Made by a program: the position numbers and the translations under genes. The notes under the pieces are model-generated. The model did no database searches and was not told where the DNA came from. It saw only the letters and a program-made list of their open reading frames with translations. A stretch of 64,000 bases of DNA from Forficula auricularia. Its lineage: Eukaryota; Arthropoda; Insecta; Dermaptera; Forficulidae. Shown one piece after another: positions 21,561 through 32,114 of the stretch (position 1 is the stretch's first letter; every line of letters begins with the position of its first letter). The DNA is taken from contig JALMQS010000820.1 in the NCBI GenBank assembly GCA_024734495.1, forward strand, positions 775,712 through 839,711, given 5' to 3'.

Positions 21561-22200
21561 TAGACTATAATAATTTATTTATTTACGAAGTGGGGGTGTC
21601 AATCCCACCCTCAACCCCTTTTAGTCGCCTTTTACGACAAGCAGGGGATACTGTGGACCAATTCTAACCCCGATCCACAGGGGTCTTGAAAAAGTTTCAC
21701 TTTTTCCTCCAATTTCAAGTTCCTATCCCCAATAGGCTCATAGAAATCCTGATGTTGATAATCCGGATCACACTTCTCTTCTCCCCCTGGGCGGGATTCA
21801 GTAACAACTTGGCAACTCACTCTCTCTTTATACTTGGCAAAAGCTTGGAAGGTGAAAATTTAATTAACACGAAGAGGTTTCGATCTCAACGAAATGTTCT
21901 CGAATTTATTAGTGATTCCCATTTAGATCTGTAATTGGAAAGGATTGTAGCAAGGGAGGGAAGGTGATGGCCTACTAAAAACTTCACTAATGAAATACTA
22001 TTCTTTCGACAAATTACTTTTTTTTCTTTTGCTAAGCTAACTCTTTTTCGAAAAACTTTCACCAGCCCCTGTGTCTGACAGTTTATCCCCCTCTTTCTCT
22101 CTCTAGACTCCCCATTCAATTCTAGAAAAAGATAATCATTTAGGATATGTTGAACAAAATTTTAATGATTGTTTTCTGTTTATAAATAAATTTAAATAAA
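21560..22200. other. Sequence without confident gene
   Basis: 21600-21800 is GC-richer and open on the minus strand (21632-21820, 62 codons), but with no recognisable motif or splice context. The remainder is AT-rich. Confidence 0.35.
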
Positions 22201-22202
22201 GA

Positions 22203-23108
22203 ATAAAAGAAAATAATATTTTTTTGGAAAATTATTATTTACTATGAGTGACTAGGTCACTTGTTTCACGTGTAAGAAAGAGTTTTCTCAAAATATAATT
22301 ATATTTTGGGATGTCAACCCATCGTCAGGAGATACAGAAAATAACTAACTTAACTTTATTTATTAACTTAAAGTTATTCACAGGCCGAAATATATATATT
22401 GAGAAAACTCTCTCTTTTATTTATTAGACGTGAAACAAGGGATCTAATGAATAACTCATAGTTAGAGACCAGATTTTTATGCAGTAAAAACTGCCAAAAT
22501 ATGCAGTTAAAAATGCTGAAATATGCAAGTAATATGCAGAATAGGTTGAAATATGCAAAATATGCAGTGAAAGATATGAAAATAAATTTTATCAAGCACT
22601 AAAAAATTAAAAATTGAAGGCAAAAAAACTATAATTGAAGGAGTGCTATGATAAAAATAAAATGATAAAGTAAGCTATAGAGACCAAGTGTCAAATATGG
22701 ACTTTTATTTAATAAAAAAGACGAAAAATTCTCAATAAATTTAGTATATTAAAAAATCCTTAAACTCAATGAAATAATACATAGGTGCTCTTGAATAAAA
22801 TCAACATAATAAATATAATAATTTTTCACAAAATGTGAACGAAAAAATACGGGGGTGGGGGGTGTAATATTTGATAAAAAATCCTTCAATATGCAATTTT
22901 ATGCAATATTACTCAAATGTCCAAAAATACGTAGTATAAAATTTCAGCCACAGTATCCTAGATGCATGATTCGGATAGATAATTGATCCCCTGGGTCGTA
23001 TGTGGCGGCAAGCAAAATATGCATTTGCATAGGAATCCAGTCTCTACTCATTGTAAATAATAATTTTCCAAAAAAATATTTTTACTTTCTTTTTATTAAA
23101 ATAAGTTT
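22203..23108. mobile_element. Palindromic ribozyme-family element interrupted by a hAT element
   Basis: Left arm 22203-22300 and right arm 22402-22462 plus 23055-23108 are inverted copies (GAGAAAACTCTCTCTTTTAT, CACGTGTAAGAAAGAG, TAAATAATAATTTTCCAAAA). The uninterrupted homologue is at 50286-50507. The 22285-22335 segment holds a decayed hammerhead-like motif on the minus strand (core complement TCGTCAG at 22322-22328). Confidence 0.65.
22463..23046. mobile_element. hAT-type MITE, TAGAGAC termini, nested
   Basis: Begins TAGAGACCAGATTTTTATGC and ends with the complement of TAGAGACTGGATTCCTATGC. Flanks CTCATAGT (22455-22462) and CTCATTGT (23047-23054) are 8-bp duplications with one mismatch. 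The unoccupied version of the same site is present at about 50450-50462 in the homologous palindrome. The interior is rich in ATATGCAG words. A second, partial copy of the left end is at 44460-44560. Confidence 0.85.
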
Positions 23109-23339
23109 CTCCTCACACCAACACCAGACTCTCTAAAAATTATTTTATAAAAGAATCTAGAAAAAAATCCAATCGTTTCAGGAGAAATCTTTCCTTTATA
23201 AAGGAAAATTTTTGAAAAAATACTTCCTTAAAAAAGAATGATAAAGGAACTATAAACAAATAAATATTTTGAAAATAGACAATGATACAGATTGTCTTAG
23301 AGATGAAATTATCTCAAATAATAAAATATTTTTTATTCA

Positions 23340-23575
23340 CTTTAATTTGATATACAAGATCCTCCTTCAGGGTGTATAATCAATTAAAATGGAATTTGGC
23401 CGATGTAATGATTGCCAAATCCCATTTTAATTGATTTCAGACCATGAAGAAGTAGGGAATAAGCCTCCAGAAATGTCGGTTTATTAATAAAAAGATAGTC
23501 TAAATTATCTTCTTTTTTTGGACTGCCTCATCAATATTCACTCAATTCACTTATCAAAAATTACTACAATCTTTT
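23340..23575 (+). mobile_element. Partial palindromic ribozyme-family element with decayed motif
   Basis: Short arms TCAATTAAAATGGAATTTGG / ATCCCATTTTAATTGAT flank 23400-23430. They are followed by ATGAAGAAGTAGGGAATAAG, CTCCAGAAATGTC and GGTTTATTAATAAAAAG (23443-23500), the decayed equivalent of the minus-strand motif at 29581-29624. The conserved tail TTGGACTGCCTCATCAATA follows at 23518. Confidence 0.55.
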
Positions 23576-23609
23576 TATCAAAGTCTATTTTCAAAATATT
23601 TATTTATTT

Positions 23610-24060
23610 ATACAGTAGACCCTCGATTATCCCCGGGCGGATTATGTTTCTCTCTCTTTCCTGTTTATTTCTTCTTTTTTTTTCTTTGCTACGACAAAGC
23701 GGAAGATTTTACCAAGGGTGGAAAATACTTGGGTAGAATGTTCAGAGGAAGAAAAAATTTCTGCTTATGAATTGGCTAATCTAGCGAAAACTGTTACTGG
23801 AGGAGGTAATGTCGTATAAGATAACATCAAGGATTGAATTAATTGTGACGCCAATGGAAATTTTACCAAAAAATTTTAATGTAATGGAACTACGAACAGC
23901 TTTTCCAAAGTAAGATTTCGTAGACACGTGTTATTAAACACTCCCTCTACCGAAAATATGGTATATATTTGAAAGAAGATTTTAGATTATCTGGAATTTC
24001 GAAAGCAACTAGCAATACTCATTATATTGTTATTGTTCACATTGATAACTAAATATCCTA
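23610..24060 (+). pseudogene. Possible pogo/Tigger-type relic
   Basis: TACAGTAGACCCTCGATTAT (23611-23630) resembles the CAGT...CCTCGATTATCC terminal repeat of pogo-like elements. Downstream, a broken frame gives WVECSEEEKISAYELANLAK, which could be a transposase C-terminus. No catalytic triad or matching right end is visible, so the call is tentative. Confidence 0.3.
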
Positions 24061-24270
24061 ACATATTTGACAGGGGTTGCTTTTGAGTTAAGCTGGGAAT
24101 TTGAAGAACAAAATGTGTTGTTTTTTTAAGAAAAATAAAATAATCACCGGTGTAATTTCAAAATGGAAAATTTTAACTTAAATGTCGTGAATTTACAAAA
24201 AAGAGATGCCAAATCGAGGCAATTAACTAATGAACAACGTCATGGTCATCTTGCATCAGCTATTATAGTA

Positions 24271-25103
24271 TACTAGCTGCAAGGCCCGGCTTCGGCGGCC
24301 ATCTAGCTAGCCAGGGGACACGCTCCCTGGACCCCCAGCCCTCGAACCCCACCCTCACCCCCACCCACCTCGGACCCCGCACCCCATCTACCCCGGACCC
24401 CACCCCGCGCCCTCCAACCCTGCGCACCACACCCCCGCCTAGCTCCCTGGATCTCACCCCCACTATGCCCCCTGGACTCCACCCCGCACCACTCCCTGCA
24501 CCCCCACCCTACTCCGCCTCACTCCTCACTCCACCCCCATTCCACCCCCGCACCCACCCTCCGCACCCAGTTTTTGCATTTCTAGCCTTCTAGTGACCCA
24601 CAGATTATGTATACAAAATTTGGTTGAGTTTGTTCCAAGGGCAAGAATTTACATTTTTTCACCCTCCCCCCCCTTTTTGGGAAGTTTTTGGGTGAAATTT
24701 TTTTAAACAAAAGTTGTCAGAAATCACATCCCCTACAACTTTGTTTATTATAAAATTTGCTGTAGGGTTAATAGTTTAGGAGTTATTTGATAATTTTGAT
24801 TCGTGCGCCCCCCCCCAATTCCCTTCTGGGGTCAAAATATCAAAACGTTATATAGCTAAAAACGTAAGTTAGAAGATATCTGATGTAAATATGAAATTTC
24901 ATAATAATCCCTTCAGCCGTTTTTACGTGAATCGTGAGCAACTTTTCGGAAACCACTGAAACAGACATACATACAGACATGACAGGAATTTTGTTGAGGG
25001 TGTTTTCGTTCATAACTTTGCTTGAAACGTGTGCAACCAAAATTTGGCGTGATTTGGAGCAAAGTACAGACAAATTCTTAATTTTATATATATATAGATG
25101 AAG
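24271..25103. repeat. GC-rich-headed dispersed repeat ending in TATATATATATAG
   Basis: Starts TACTAGCTGCAAGGCCCGG and has about 270 bp of C-rich, CCCAC/CCCTG-rich sequence (24300-24560). A family A fragment (24565-24720) follows, then a 3' part ending at TTTTATATATATATAGATGA. The composition contrast with the surroundings is extreme. The C-rich part creates a glycine/arginine-rich minus-strand frame (24263-24463) that is not a gene. A possible fragment of the head is at 43625-43670. Confidence 0.6.
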
Positions 25104-25309
25104 AACAAAGAAAAAATTAGAACACGCTGTTATTAATAAATTGATTGAATGTGTTCAAGATTCATTTAATAAAGTAGAGAAATACTCTTGGTAACGTTTT
25201 TATAATATTAAAAACGTGTATGGAATCAATTATGTTGAAAGGAGGGGAGATTCCTATAAAATTCTTCATATAGGTAAATAAGGTAAAACTTCGTCATGAG
25301 GGTCAATTA

Positions 25310-25920
25310 TATGAAAAGTATCTAGACACAAGGCAGTTTGTCAGCTAAGTTCGAAAAAGCGGGCGACGCACCGGCCATGTGTATATTTACACGAACCATT
25401 TCAAGCTACTTTCGACCCCCCCCCCCTCATAACTCAAAAACTATTAGACTTAGACACTTCAAATTTTGCATGAATAATAAGACCCACTAGAACACCTAGA
25501 ATCCCAAATTTCATGAATAAATCTAATATAGTTCTTGAGTTATTAAGCTCTGAAAAGTGCTATTTTTAACAGTGACTGACTCACTCACTCACCGCAGTCA
25601 TGACTGACTGACATATCAAAAACCTAGAGTACTTCCACTAATTCTAGAATGCTGAAATTTGGCATACTGATAGAGTTTGGGTTTCAATTAAAGGGAAAAA
25701 TCGAAAAAGCGAAACTTTCCCTTTTTCAGGATCTAAAATGAAGGGGTGAAATTGATTATAGGCTTAATTTAACATATAGTGAAAATACAATCAAGCTAGA
25801 ATTCTGAAATTTGGCATACTGGTAAAGCTTGGAATAAAGGAGGAAATTGAAAAACCGAAACTTTCCCTTCTTCGGGGTCCGAAATAAAGGGTGAAATTTA
25901 TGAAAAACCGGCTGGGTTTT
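25310..25920. repeat. Dispersed repeat with CACGAACCATTTC box (copy 2)
   Basis: Ordered matches to 4640-5000 (ATTTACACGAACCATTTCAA, ACTCACTCACCG, AAACCTAGAGTACTTCCA) and to 11250-11430 (GAAATTTGGCATACTG, GGGAAAAATCGAAAAAGC). A second internal repetition of the GAAATTTGGCATACTGGTA block is at 25805-25890. Non-coding. Confidence 0.65.
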
Positions 25921-26032
25921 TAACAGATATTTTATGAGAAATATTTAATTATTATTAATACAAATGTTTAAATGTAATTATTTATATAAATTAAACCATA
26001 AAACATTTCAAAAATTAATGATATCTGACCAA

Positions 26033-26368
26033 AAACATAAATGTGAAAAAGGGGGCAAGTTATTAAATTCATAACTTGGCAAGTTTTATATCCCAACTAA
26101 ATTGTTTGTAATATAAAATAAGAACAACTAGATAAATTTTAAACTTGTATTAAATATTATAACTTGAAAAGTTATAAATTTAGTATCAGAGAACGTAACA
26201 AATTTTCATTTAAATCAATTGAAGATCGTTGTTCATTCCTATAGATATGATTTAAGCAACTTTATTCATTTATGGAACTTGGTACCCGTTTAGATCTCAA
26301 CTCTTTTGTCGGCGAAGCCGTTGGTACCGAACTTGGCCCCTTTTCCACATTTATGTTTTTGGTCAGAT
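26033..26368. mobile_element. MITE with about 35-bp TIRs
   Basis: TCTGACCAAAAACATAAATG at the left is matched by the complement at the right (CATTTATGTTTTTGGTCAGA), extending into GAAAAAGGGGGCAAGTT / AACTTGGCCCCTTTTC. 336 bp, non-coding; the interior is AT-rich with repeated AACTTG words. Confidence 0.85.
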
Positions 26369-26508
26369 TATGTTCAGAAGAAGCGTTCAACAAGGCTAAA
26401 TCTCGATTTAACTAAATTTGGATTACAATAAAATTATTTGTATTTATTGAAGGAGACAATAAAAGAGTGTGTCTTCTGCTGGAATTATAAATTTTTAATT
26501 TATTTATA

Positions 26509-26556
26509 ACGAGACTATAGTTTTGATAGCTTTGCCCGCTTCATCAGTCTATTACA
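26509..26556 (-). ncRNA. Hammerhead-like motif (left arm, decayed)
   Basis: Minus strand: intact CTGATGA core but stem II is eroded and CGAAAC has become CAAAAC; CTATAGTC is kept. Predicted cleavage between 26513 and 26512, directly upstream of TCGTTATAAATAAAT. Confidence 0.5.
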
Positions 26557-26597
26557 ATGGATTCGCAGGAATTAATGTGTGAATCTGAATCAATTGT

Positions 26598-26646
26598 AAT
26601 AGACTGATGAAGAGGAAAGCTCTCGAAACTATAGTCTCGATATAAA
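26598..26646 (+). ncRNA. Hammerhead ribozyme motif (right arm)
   Basis: Core CTGATGA 26604-26610, stem II AGAG/CTCT with GAAAG loop, GAAA 26625-26628, self-complementary CTATAG as short stem III, then UC with cleavage expected after 26636. Stem I uses AGA/TC..AT pairs. The self-complementary stem III is compatible with a dimeric hammerhead, a known feature of hammerheads with minimal stem III. Confidence 0.7.
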
Positions 26647-27348
26647 TAAATTAAAAATTTATAATTCCAGCAGAAGCAAACTTTTTTATTGTGTCCTTCA
26701 ATATATAAAAATTCTGCTACTCTCGGTAAAAAGAAACTTTCAATTTAATTTATTTGTATTTTGTTACTTATGTTGTGATAATAAAATGGATTTAATATTT
26801 TTTTATATTTAATTTTAGTTTTATTTGATTTTATCGCAAATGTATACCATATTTTAAGACAAAAAAATATTAAAATGTATACCATATTTTTAGACAGAGG
26901 GAGTATTTTATAAGCTGAGGACGTAAAAGTTTAAAAGATTGGCTTCTCTATTTTTCACAGAAGAATTTTAGCTTTTTTTCTGTTCGTTTTGAAGATAAAT
27001 AATGGAATAACATTCACATATATTTTTTTTGTGCTACAGTGTTACAAATAACAATTAATTTTTCTTTTCACGAAGCTGCGCCCCTTGAACGCGGCAACCG
27101 TTTGTGACGCTTTGGGTGCCTAATGCCTACCCTGTTTAGTTAGTATTTCTGCAACACTGATCTGTTCATCCAAACCAACAAAGGACTTTGTGAACTGTGT
27201 TAAATAAAGTCTTAACCTTTCAGTCTCGTAATCCGGCTTAATTCCTGAAGGGTGAATATGTCCAACCCTTCTGACATAATAAAAATAATCTATAAGACTT
27301 TTTTTTATATATAATGTCTTTTTATTGAGCAAATTTGATACACTATAT

Positions 27349-28364
27349 CAGAGGTGGTCACAGCGTAGCTCGCGAGCCGCATGCGGCTCTTCAGTTAATC
27401 ATCGTGCGGCTCTTGAACCCTCTTGAATAATACTGATTTTAAAAAGTACAGGGTGGGGCATAAAGATCTACCACATTTTGAAGAGGTATAAAAAATAAAA
27501 AAATTAACTAAAAAGAAACTGAATATATTTTTGAAAACAACATAAAATAATTTTTTTTAAATGTATTTTAAACATTATCAGACAAAAGGGAGGGGGGGGT
27601 CAAAATGAAAATTCTAGCCCTTTCGACCAAACTCAACCAAATTTTGTATATGGTACATATTCTGTGGGCCCCAAAAAGGCTAGAAATGCAAAAACTAATC
27701 ACCCAAAATGGGGGGAGGGTCAAAAATGAAAATTCTAGCTCTTTCGACCAAAATCAACCAAATTTTGTATACATATTCTGTGGATCCTCAGAAGGCTAGA
27801 AATGCAAAAACTAACCACCCAAAATGGAGGGAGGGTCAAAAATGAAAATTCTAGCCCTTTCGACCAAACTATGTATACAAAATTTGGTTAGTTTTTGCAT
27901 TTCTAGCCTTCTGGGGATCCACAGAATATGTATACAAAATTTGGTTGAGTTTGGTCAAAAGGGCTAGAATTTTTTTTGACCCTCCCCCTCCCTTTTGTCT
28001 GATAATGTTTAAAATACATTTAAAAAAAATTTCATTTATTTTATTTTCAAAAATATATTTAGTTTTTTTCTAGTTAAATTTTTTAATTTTTTATATCTCT
28101 TCAAAATGTGGTAGATCTTTATGCTCCATCCTGTATAATAATTAAATTAAAAAAATAATAATACAAAAATTAAATTAATTTGTAATTTGTAATATTATAA
28201 GTAAGTAGAGTAAAAAAATATATGTTACTTCATTTATATTTTATAAAATAAAAAAAAGGTGTCTTTTTTTAATAAACCATTAATTAATCTCCAAACAATG
28301 TGGCTCGCTTTGATACAGTTTTATAAATTTGCGGCTCCCAAAGTTAAGGTTAGTGGCCACCCTT
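27349..28364. mobile_element. hAT-like element (AGAGGTGGTCAC terminus) with nested palindrome
   Basis: Left end CAGAGGTGGTCACAGCG with GAGCCGCATGCGGCTCTT just inside; right end GCGGCTCCCAAAG...GTGGCCACCCTTC. Flanks CACTATAT and CAATATAT are similar 8-mers (7/8). It is split by the palindromic MITE 27447-28135. No transposase. Confidence 0.6.
27447..28135. mobile_element. Large palindromic MITE (TACAGGGTGG termini) carrying family A units
   Basis: Arms TACAGGGTGGGGCATAAAGA...CCACATTTTGAAGAG and their complement at the right end (to 28135) enclose three direct units of about 118 bp of the poly-C-box repeat (27600, 27718 and 27836) and then an inverted unit. TA at the insertion boundary fits a Tc1/mariner-type target. 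The unit word AAAATTCTAGCCCTTTCGAC is repeated; open frames such as 27605-27799 are repeat periodicity. Confidence 0.8.
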
Positions 28365-28369
28365 CAATA

Positions 28370-28970
28370 TATATACAGTTTGATCCCAAGACATGTAGGA
28401 TTTAAGCTTACAGAGAGGAAAAAAATCGTACATTGCCCTGCGAAGAGGCATTCGCCGATATGGCTTATCTTAAATTTATTTATACAGTAATCATTTGGGA
28501 AATTTTAGCCTATTGATTATTAGGTAGAATATCGGGGGGTTTTTGTTATTTTTATCTGGGAAAATGCTCATGAAAAACCCAGGTGCTCAGGAAAAACCCA
28601 GGCTCAGGAAAAACCCAGTGCTCAGAAAAAACCCAGAATTTATAAGACTTAGGATTTAGTACTTGACAATATCTATCTTGGTTTTCTATAGAAATACATT
28701 AAGGTTTGGGTTCATATTGATCCTATAGAAGTTCTCCTTCTAGATTTGTCTTCGAGAGTTTCCGATCAAATTTATATGAAAGGGAAAATTAGGTAAGATA
28801 GGTTAGAAGTCGAAGTCATGTGGTCAACATATCACCTCCTTCTATGAATTAAGATACCCAAGAAGCTTTCCAAGCCTTAGAATGTTCGTTATGGGGGACG
28901 AAATTTTGGTATAAGACTTTCTAGCTTAAAAAATTACCATTCGAAAAAATCAAATTTTCATTCAAGTTGT
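28370..28970. other. AT-rich spacer with a short tandem repeat
   Basis: 28571-28634 has four imperfect units of AAAAACCCAGGTGCTCAGG type. Otherwise no gene or boundary recognised. Confidence 0.5.
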
Positions 28971-29478
28971 TATTAAGGTAGTTGTTTCGCGACAATACTA
29001 CCAAAAAGTTAATGCTAGTGTATATAGAACAGACAATAAGGATTCATAATTCATAAGCCCAAAACTTTTTGCTGTTTATGTACCCCTACTAGCCAATGCC
29101 GTGCTCGTTTGACAAATCTGGCAACACTGTCCGAGTTTAGATATATTTTATCATAGAAATTTCAGATAAAGTACATTATAAAGGAAGATTTATAAAACAA
29201 AAAGCTCTTGATAAGCGATTAAAAGCTGTTTCAACAATGGCTGAATCGAAAAAACGTCAAAAAATTACTAAAGTTAACCCACTTTTTAGGTTAAATAAAT
29301 GCGTTGTTGCCAGCTTGTTTTTAGTGTAAATTTTTCATTATACATTTTTCATTATTTATTCCTTATTATCTCAGAAACTGTCTTGTAACTATGAATTAAA
29401 ATTTTCTTAAAAAATGTATTAGTTATTGTTTAATGTTGGTTTAGTTTTTTATAACAATGGTAAGAAGAGTTTCTTAAT

Positions 29479-29791
29479 AAGATTGGAGTAATTTTTGGAG
29501 GCGGACTGATAAGTGAAATTGAGTGGATATCGATGAGGCATTCCAAAAAAGAAGATAATTTATACTATCTTTTTATTCATAAACCGATGTTTCGGAGGCT
29601 ATTCCCTCCTTCTTCAGGGTTTTGAAAAGTCAGTGAAGGAAATCCAATGCGACATTCCCTTCTGACTCCTCTTTCAGTGGCAGTAACAATAAAATAGTGT
29701 ATTTCATTTTCAGCAGAATTATAATGTAGTAATAAAAAGATAGTATAAATTATCTTCTTTTTTTGGACTACCTCATCAATATCCACTCGAT
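29479..29791. mobile_element. Ribozyme-family palindrome with 11-bp TSD
   Basis: Left arm (29486-29575) carries on the minus strand the tail TTGGAATGCCTCATCGATAT and a hammerhead motif. The right arm (29725-29790) repeats the tail without the ribozyme (TTGGACTACCTCATCAATA). Direct repeats AGTTTCTTAAT at 29468-29478 and 29792-29802. Nested inside the TTAA element 28973-30010. Confidence 0.68.
29581..29624 (-). ncRNA. Hammerhead-like ribozyme motif
   Basis: Minus strand: stem I AAAACC/GGTTT, core CTGAAGA, stem II GGAGG/CCTCC with GAATAG loop, GAAA, then CAUC. The C-A in place of C-G in stem III looks like CpG decay relative to the GAAACGTC of sister copies. The extra A between core and stem II is present here too. 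Confidence 0.65.
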
Positions 29792-30009
29792 AGTTTCTTA
29801 ATTATAATTAAATATGTATGTAAACTTCTCGTATAGTGCAATGTATAAGAGTCTGAAAAAACTCTTGTCTTTGGAATTTAATATCTCCGGAACTATATTC
29901 TTCATAAATTTCGTTTTGCCACCAATCGATGCACAAGTATTTAAATAATAATCGGTCTAAATTTCAAAAAAAATCCTAAGAAAACCCTTATGGTGAAACA
30001 ACTACCTTA

Positions 30010-30760
30010 AAGAACTGAAATTTTGCACACATGTTTGTATTAGTACATTTACATATCTCTGTATATAATTCCACATTTCTAGCTTAAATTATTAACTAAT
30101 AAAAATTCGCCAAATCATTAAAACATGAGGATAATGTAAAGTGCTTTGAGTAAGTTGCCACTTTTTCCACTAGTTCATTGCTTATATTCATTAGTAATTT
30201 ATTATCTATTCTGTGTAAATATTTTAGGTTAAAAATAAAATGAGAGAGTCTTCTGTTTTTTAAATAAAATAATTTTTAATTATGTGTAAATATTCCTAAA
30301 CATGTCGCGAATAGAGAGAGAGATAGCTTATGCATCATTTATCCATTCACAAAGTTTATCGTAGCTAGAAATAAACACGAGGACTCGATTTTTTCAAGCC
30401 CATATATAAATTTAAATTTCATGTGGTATGTTTACCTGGAAACCATCATTTGAAAATTGACCAAATCGAAAGCAAAGAGTTTTCGCATTTAAAATTTAAC
30501 ATGTGCATTTCTGAGGGAAAGAAGTTGGGCGGGAAATATTGAATGGTCCATTCGTTTACTTCTAGAAACGTTATTTCACTTTTTTCTAAATAATTAACTT
30601 ATTTTAAAAAGTTATTTTATTAGTATACTGCCTCAACAACTTTTAACGATATAAAAAGTATATAGTATTGTCATAAATATTGATACACGGTTTTTTTAAC
30701 TACAGAAATAAAACTACTGGTTGGATTTGAATAATATTTCAATACTTTATTGTGGCACTA
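30010..30760. other. AT-rich spacer
   Basis: No gene, repeat boundary or RNA recognised; GAGAGAGAGA run near 30315. Confidence 0.45.
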
Positions 30761-30764
30761 GTAA

Positions 30765-31195
30765 ACTACAAAAATTCAAAAAAATATTCGAAATGGCCGC
30801 CATTTGTCTTAATACAGCGCCGAAGTCTGTGAGGCCATTCATCGACGATATCCATTGAAAAATCTTCGACAGCTGCTACTAACGACTTCTTCAATGACTC
30901 CAGGTTGTGGTGGCATCTAAAACTGACCACAATTTGTAGTCAAGGGGATTAAGGTCTGGGTTGGCTGACGGCCAATAGTCAGTAACATGATTTTCAAGCC
31001 ACTGTTGAGTTGTTTTGGCATTATGAGCGGGTGCAGAGTCTTGTTGAAATATCCATGGCTTATTTTGGAAGATGGTTTGGTTCAAGGGCTTCACTACACT
31101 CGTTAAAATGTCTCGTTGATGATTTTTTGCCGCTGTTTTAACACCTTTTTCACAAAAATGTAAGGAAGTGACGCCGTCATACCATTACCCCCCAT
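30765..31195 (-). pseudogene. Mariner/Tc1-type transposase C-terminal fragment
   Basis: On the minus strand: GVTSLHFCEKGVKTAAKNHQ (about 31175-31115), then IFQNKPWIFQQDSAPAHNAK and ANPDLNPLDYKLWSVLD. These are the QQDSAPAH and PDLNPLDY blocks around the second and third catalytic acidic residues of mariner-like DDE transposases. The end is LKKSLVAAVEDFSMDIVDEW and IKTNGGHFEYF near 30775. The main open part is 30891-31094; frameshifts separate it from both sides, and the N-terminal DNA-binding half is absent. The enzyme would cut and paste its own TA-targeting element; this copy is dead. Confidence 0.88.
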
Positions 31196-31199
31196 AGGT

Positions 31200-31775
31200 A
31201 TATTCGAATATATGAGAGGAATTTTCATTCATTAATGAATTTTGGAACGATTTGTTTCTTCTTTTTTTATTTACCTTATTATACATTAGGGTGGAGTAGT
31301 AAAATTTACGACATTACTAATTTACTACCTTCCCTTGATTCCAATTTATACTAGGTACTCGTTGAATAACATGATATTTGATAAACGTACCGAATATTAA
31401 AATGTTTAAACAATCTTTTGCCCAGGCAAATTAGACCTAAAAAAGCCCGCGTTGGCCAATAAATATGCACAAGCTGGAAATAATTTTAATCGACGTTAGG
31501 CATTCCAAATAAGAGTTAAATGGGTTTGCGACGATTTCTGGTGCTAAATTTTTGAGGGCCTAAAAACCACGAAAACTTTGGACTTTTTTTTAGATTTTCA
31601 CTTATAACTCGAAAACCATGCGTCCTCCAGAAAATTTCATTCTTACCAAAATGTAAGACCGTAAGATTTTGCACCAAATAAAGTATTTAAAAGTTAAAAT
31701 AAGTTTGGTCGTTTTGCCATAATTGATCGTCAAATATAGGCAATTTTTACTAACTTGGCGCAACAGTGAATTTTG
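31200..31775. other. AT-rich spacer
   Basis: Short phrase TTAGGGTGGAGTAGTAAAAT at 31286 resembles the GGGTGG terminus at 54725 but no partner is found. No gene. Confidence 0.4.
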
Positions 31776-31777
31776 GT

Positions 31778-32112
31778 TAATAGGTGGACACAAGAAACCA
31801 GTCTTCGAATTTTGGTGCAGTTTTTTATTAATAAAATGAAAACCACTCATCCAAGAAACTTGATTCTTATCTCATTGTCTAGGGAATTTTGTTGTCGTGA
31901 AGTTTTACTTGAGTGACTTTTTTGTTAAACATTTTAGTTTTGAAGATATCCACCATTTTCCAAGACGGGACATAATCCGACCTCATTGCAGCACGGGTTA
32001 CCGTTGTCCAATTAAGATAAAAGTTTGTCAATCTCATTTTTTAGCCAATTGGAAACTATTATGGGGAAGAGCAGCAAAATTCAAAGAGTGGTTTCTTGTG
32101 TCTACCTAATAA
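31778..32112. mobile_element. MITE with about 40-bp TIRs
   Basis: AATAGGTGGACACAAGAAAC at the left and GTTTCTTGTGTCTACCTAAT at the right are imperfect inverted repeats extending into GAATTTTGGTGC / GCAGCAAAATTC. 335 bp; the plus-strand frame 31897-32109 is non-coding MITE sequence. Confidence 0.78.
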
Positions 32113-32114
32113 GA

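Larger units (their letters stand above)
26446..26749. mobile_element. Head-to-head ribozyme palindrome with 12-bp TSD
   Basis: Arms 26450-26556 and 26595-26690 are inverted copies, each with a hammerhead motif followed by ATAAATTAAAAATTTATAAT, CCAGCAGAAG and TATTGT.TCCTTCAAT. The right side continues to a 3' end CTCTCGGTAAAAAGAAAC. Direct repeats TTATTTGTATTT flank it (26434-26445, 26750-26761). The solo insertion at 39431-39550 corresponds to the part downstream of the ribozyme. Confidence 0.75.
28973..30010. mobile_element. TTAA-bounded element, TTAAGGTAGTTGTTTC termini
   Basis: Perfect 16-bp inverted repeats TTAAGGTAGTTGTTTC at both ends bound 1,038 bp. The left end region (CGCGACAAT...CAAAAAGTT) resembles 13425-13480. 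It contains the ribozyme palindrome 29479-29791. No transposase frame is visible. The TTAA termini suggest a TTAA-targeting transposase supplied elsewhere. Confidence 0.82.

Noticed and set aside
24263..24463. Glycine/arginine/valine-rich minus frame
   Set aside because: Translation of a C-rich repeat head; composition artefact.
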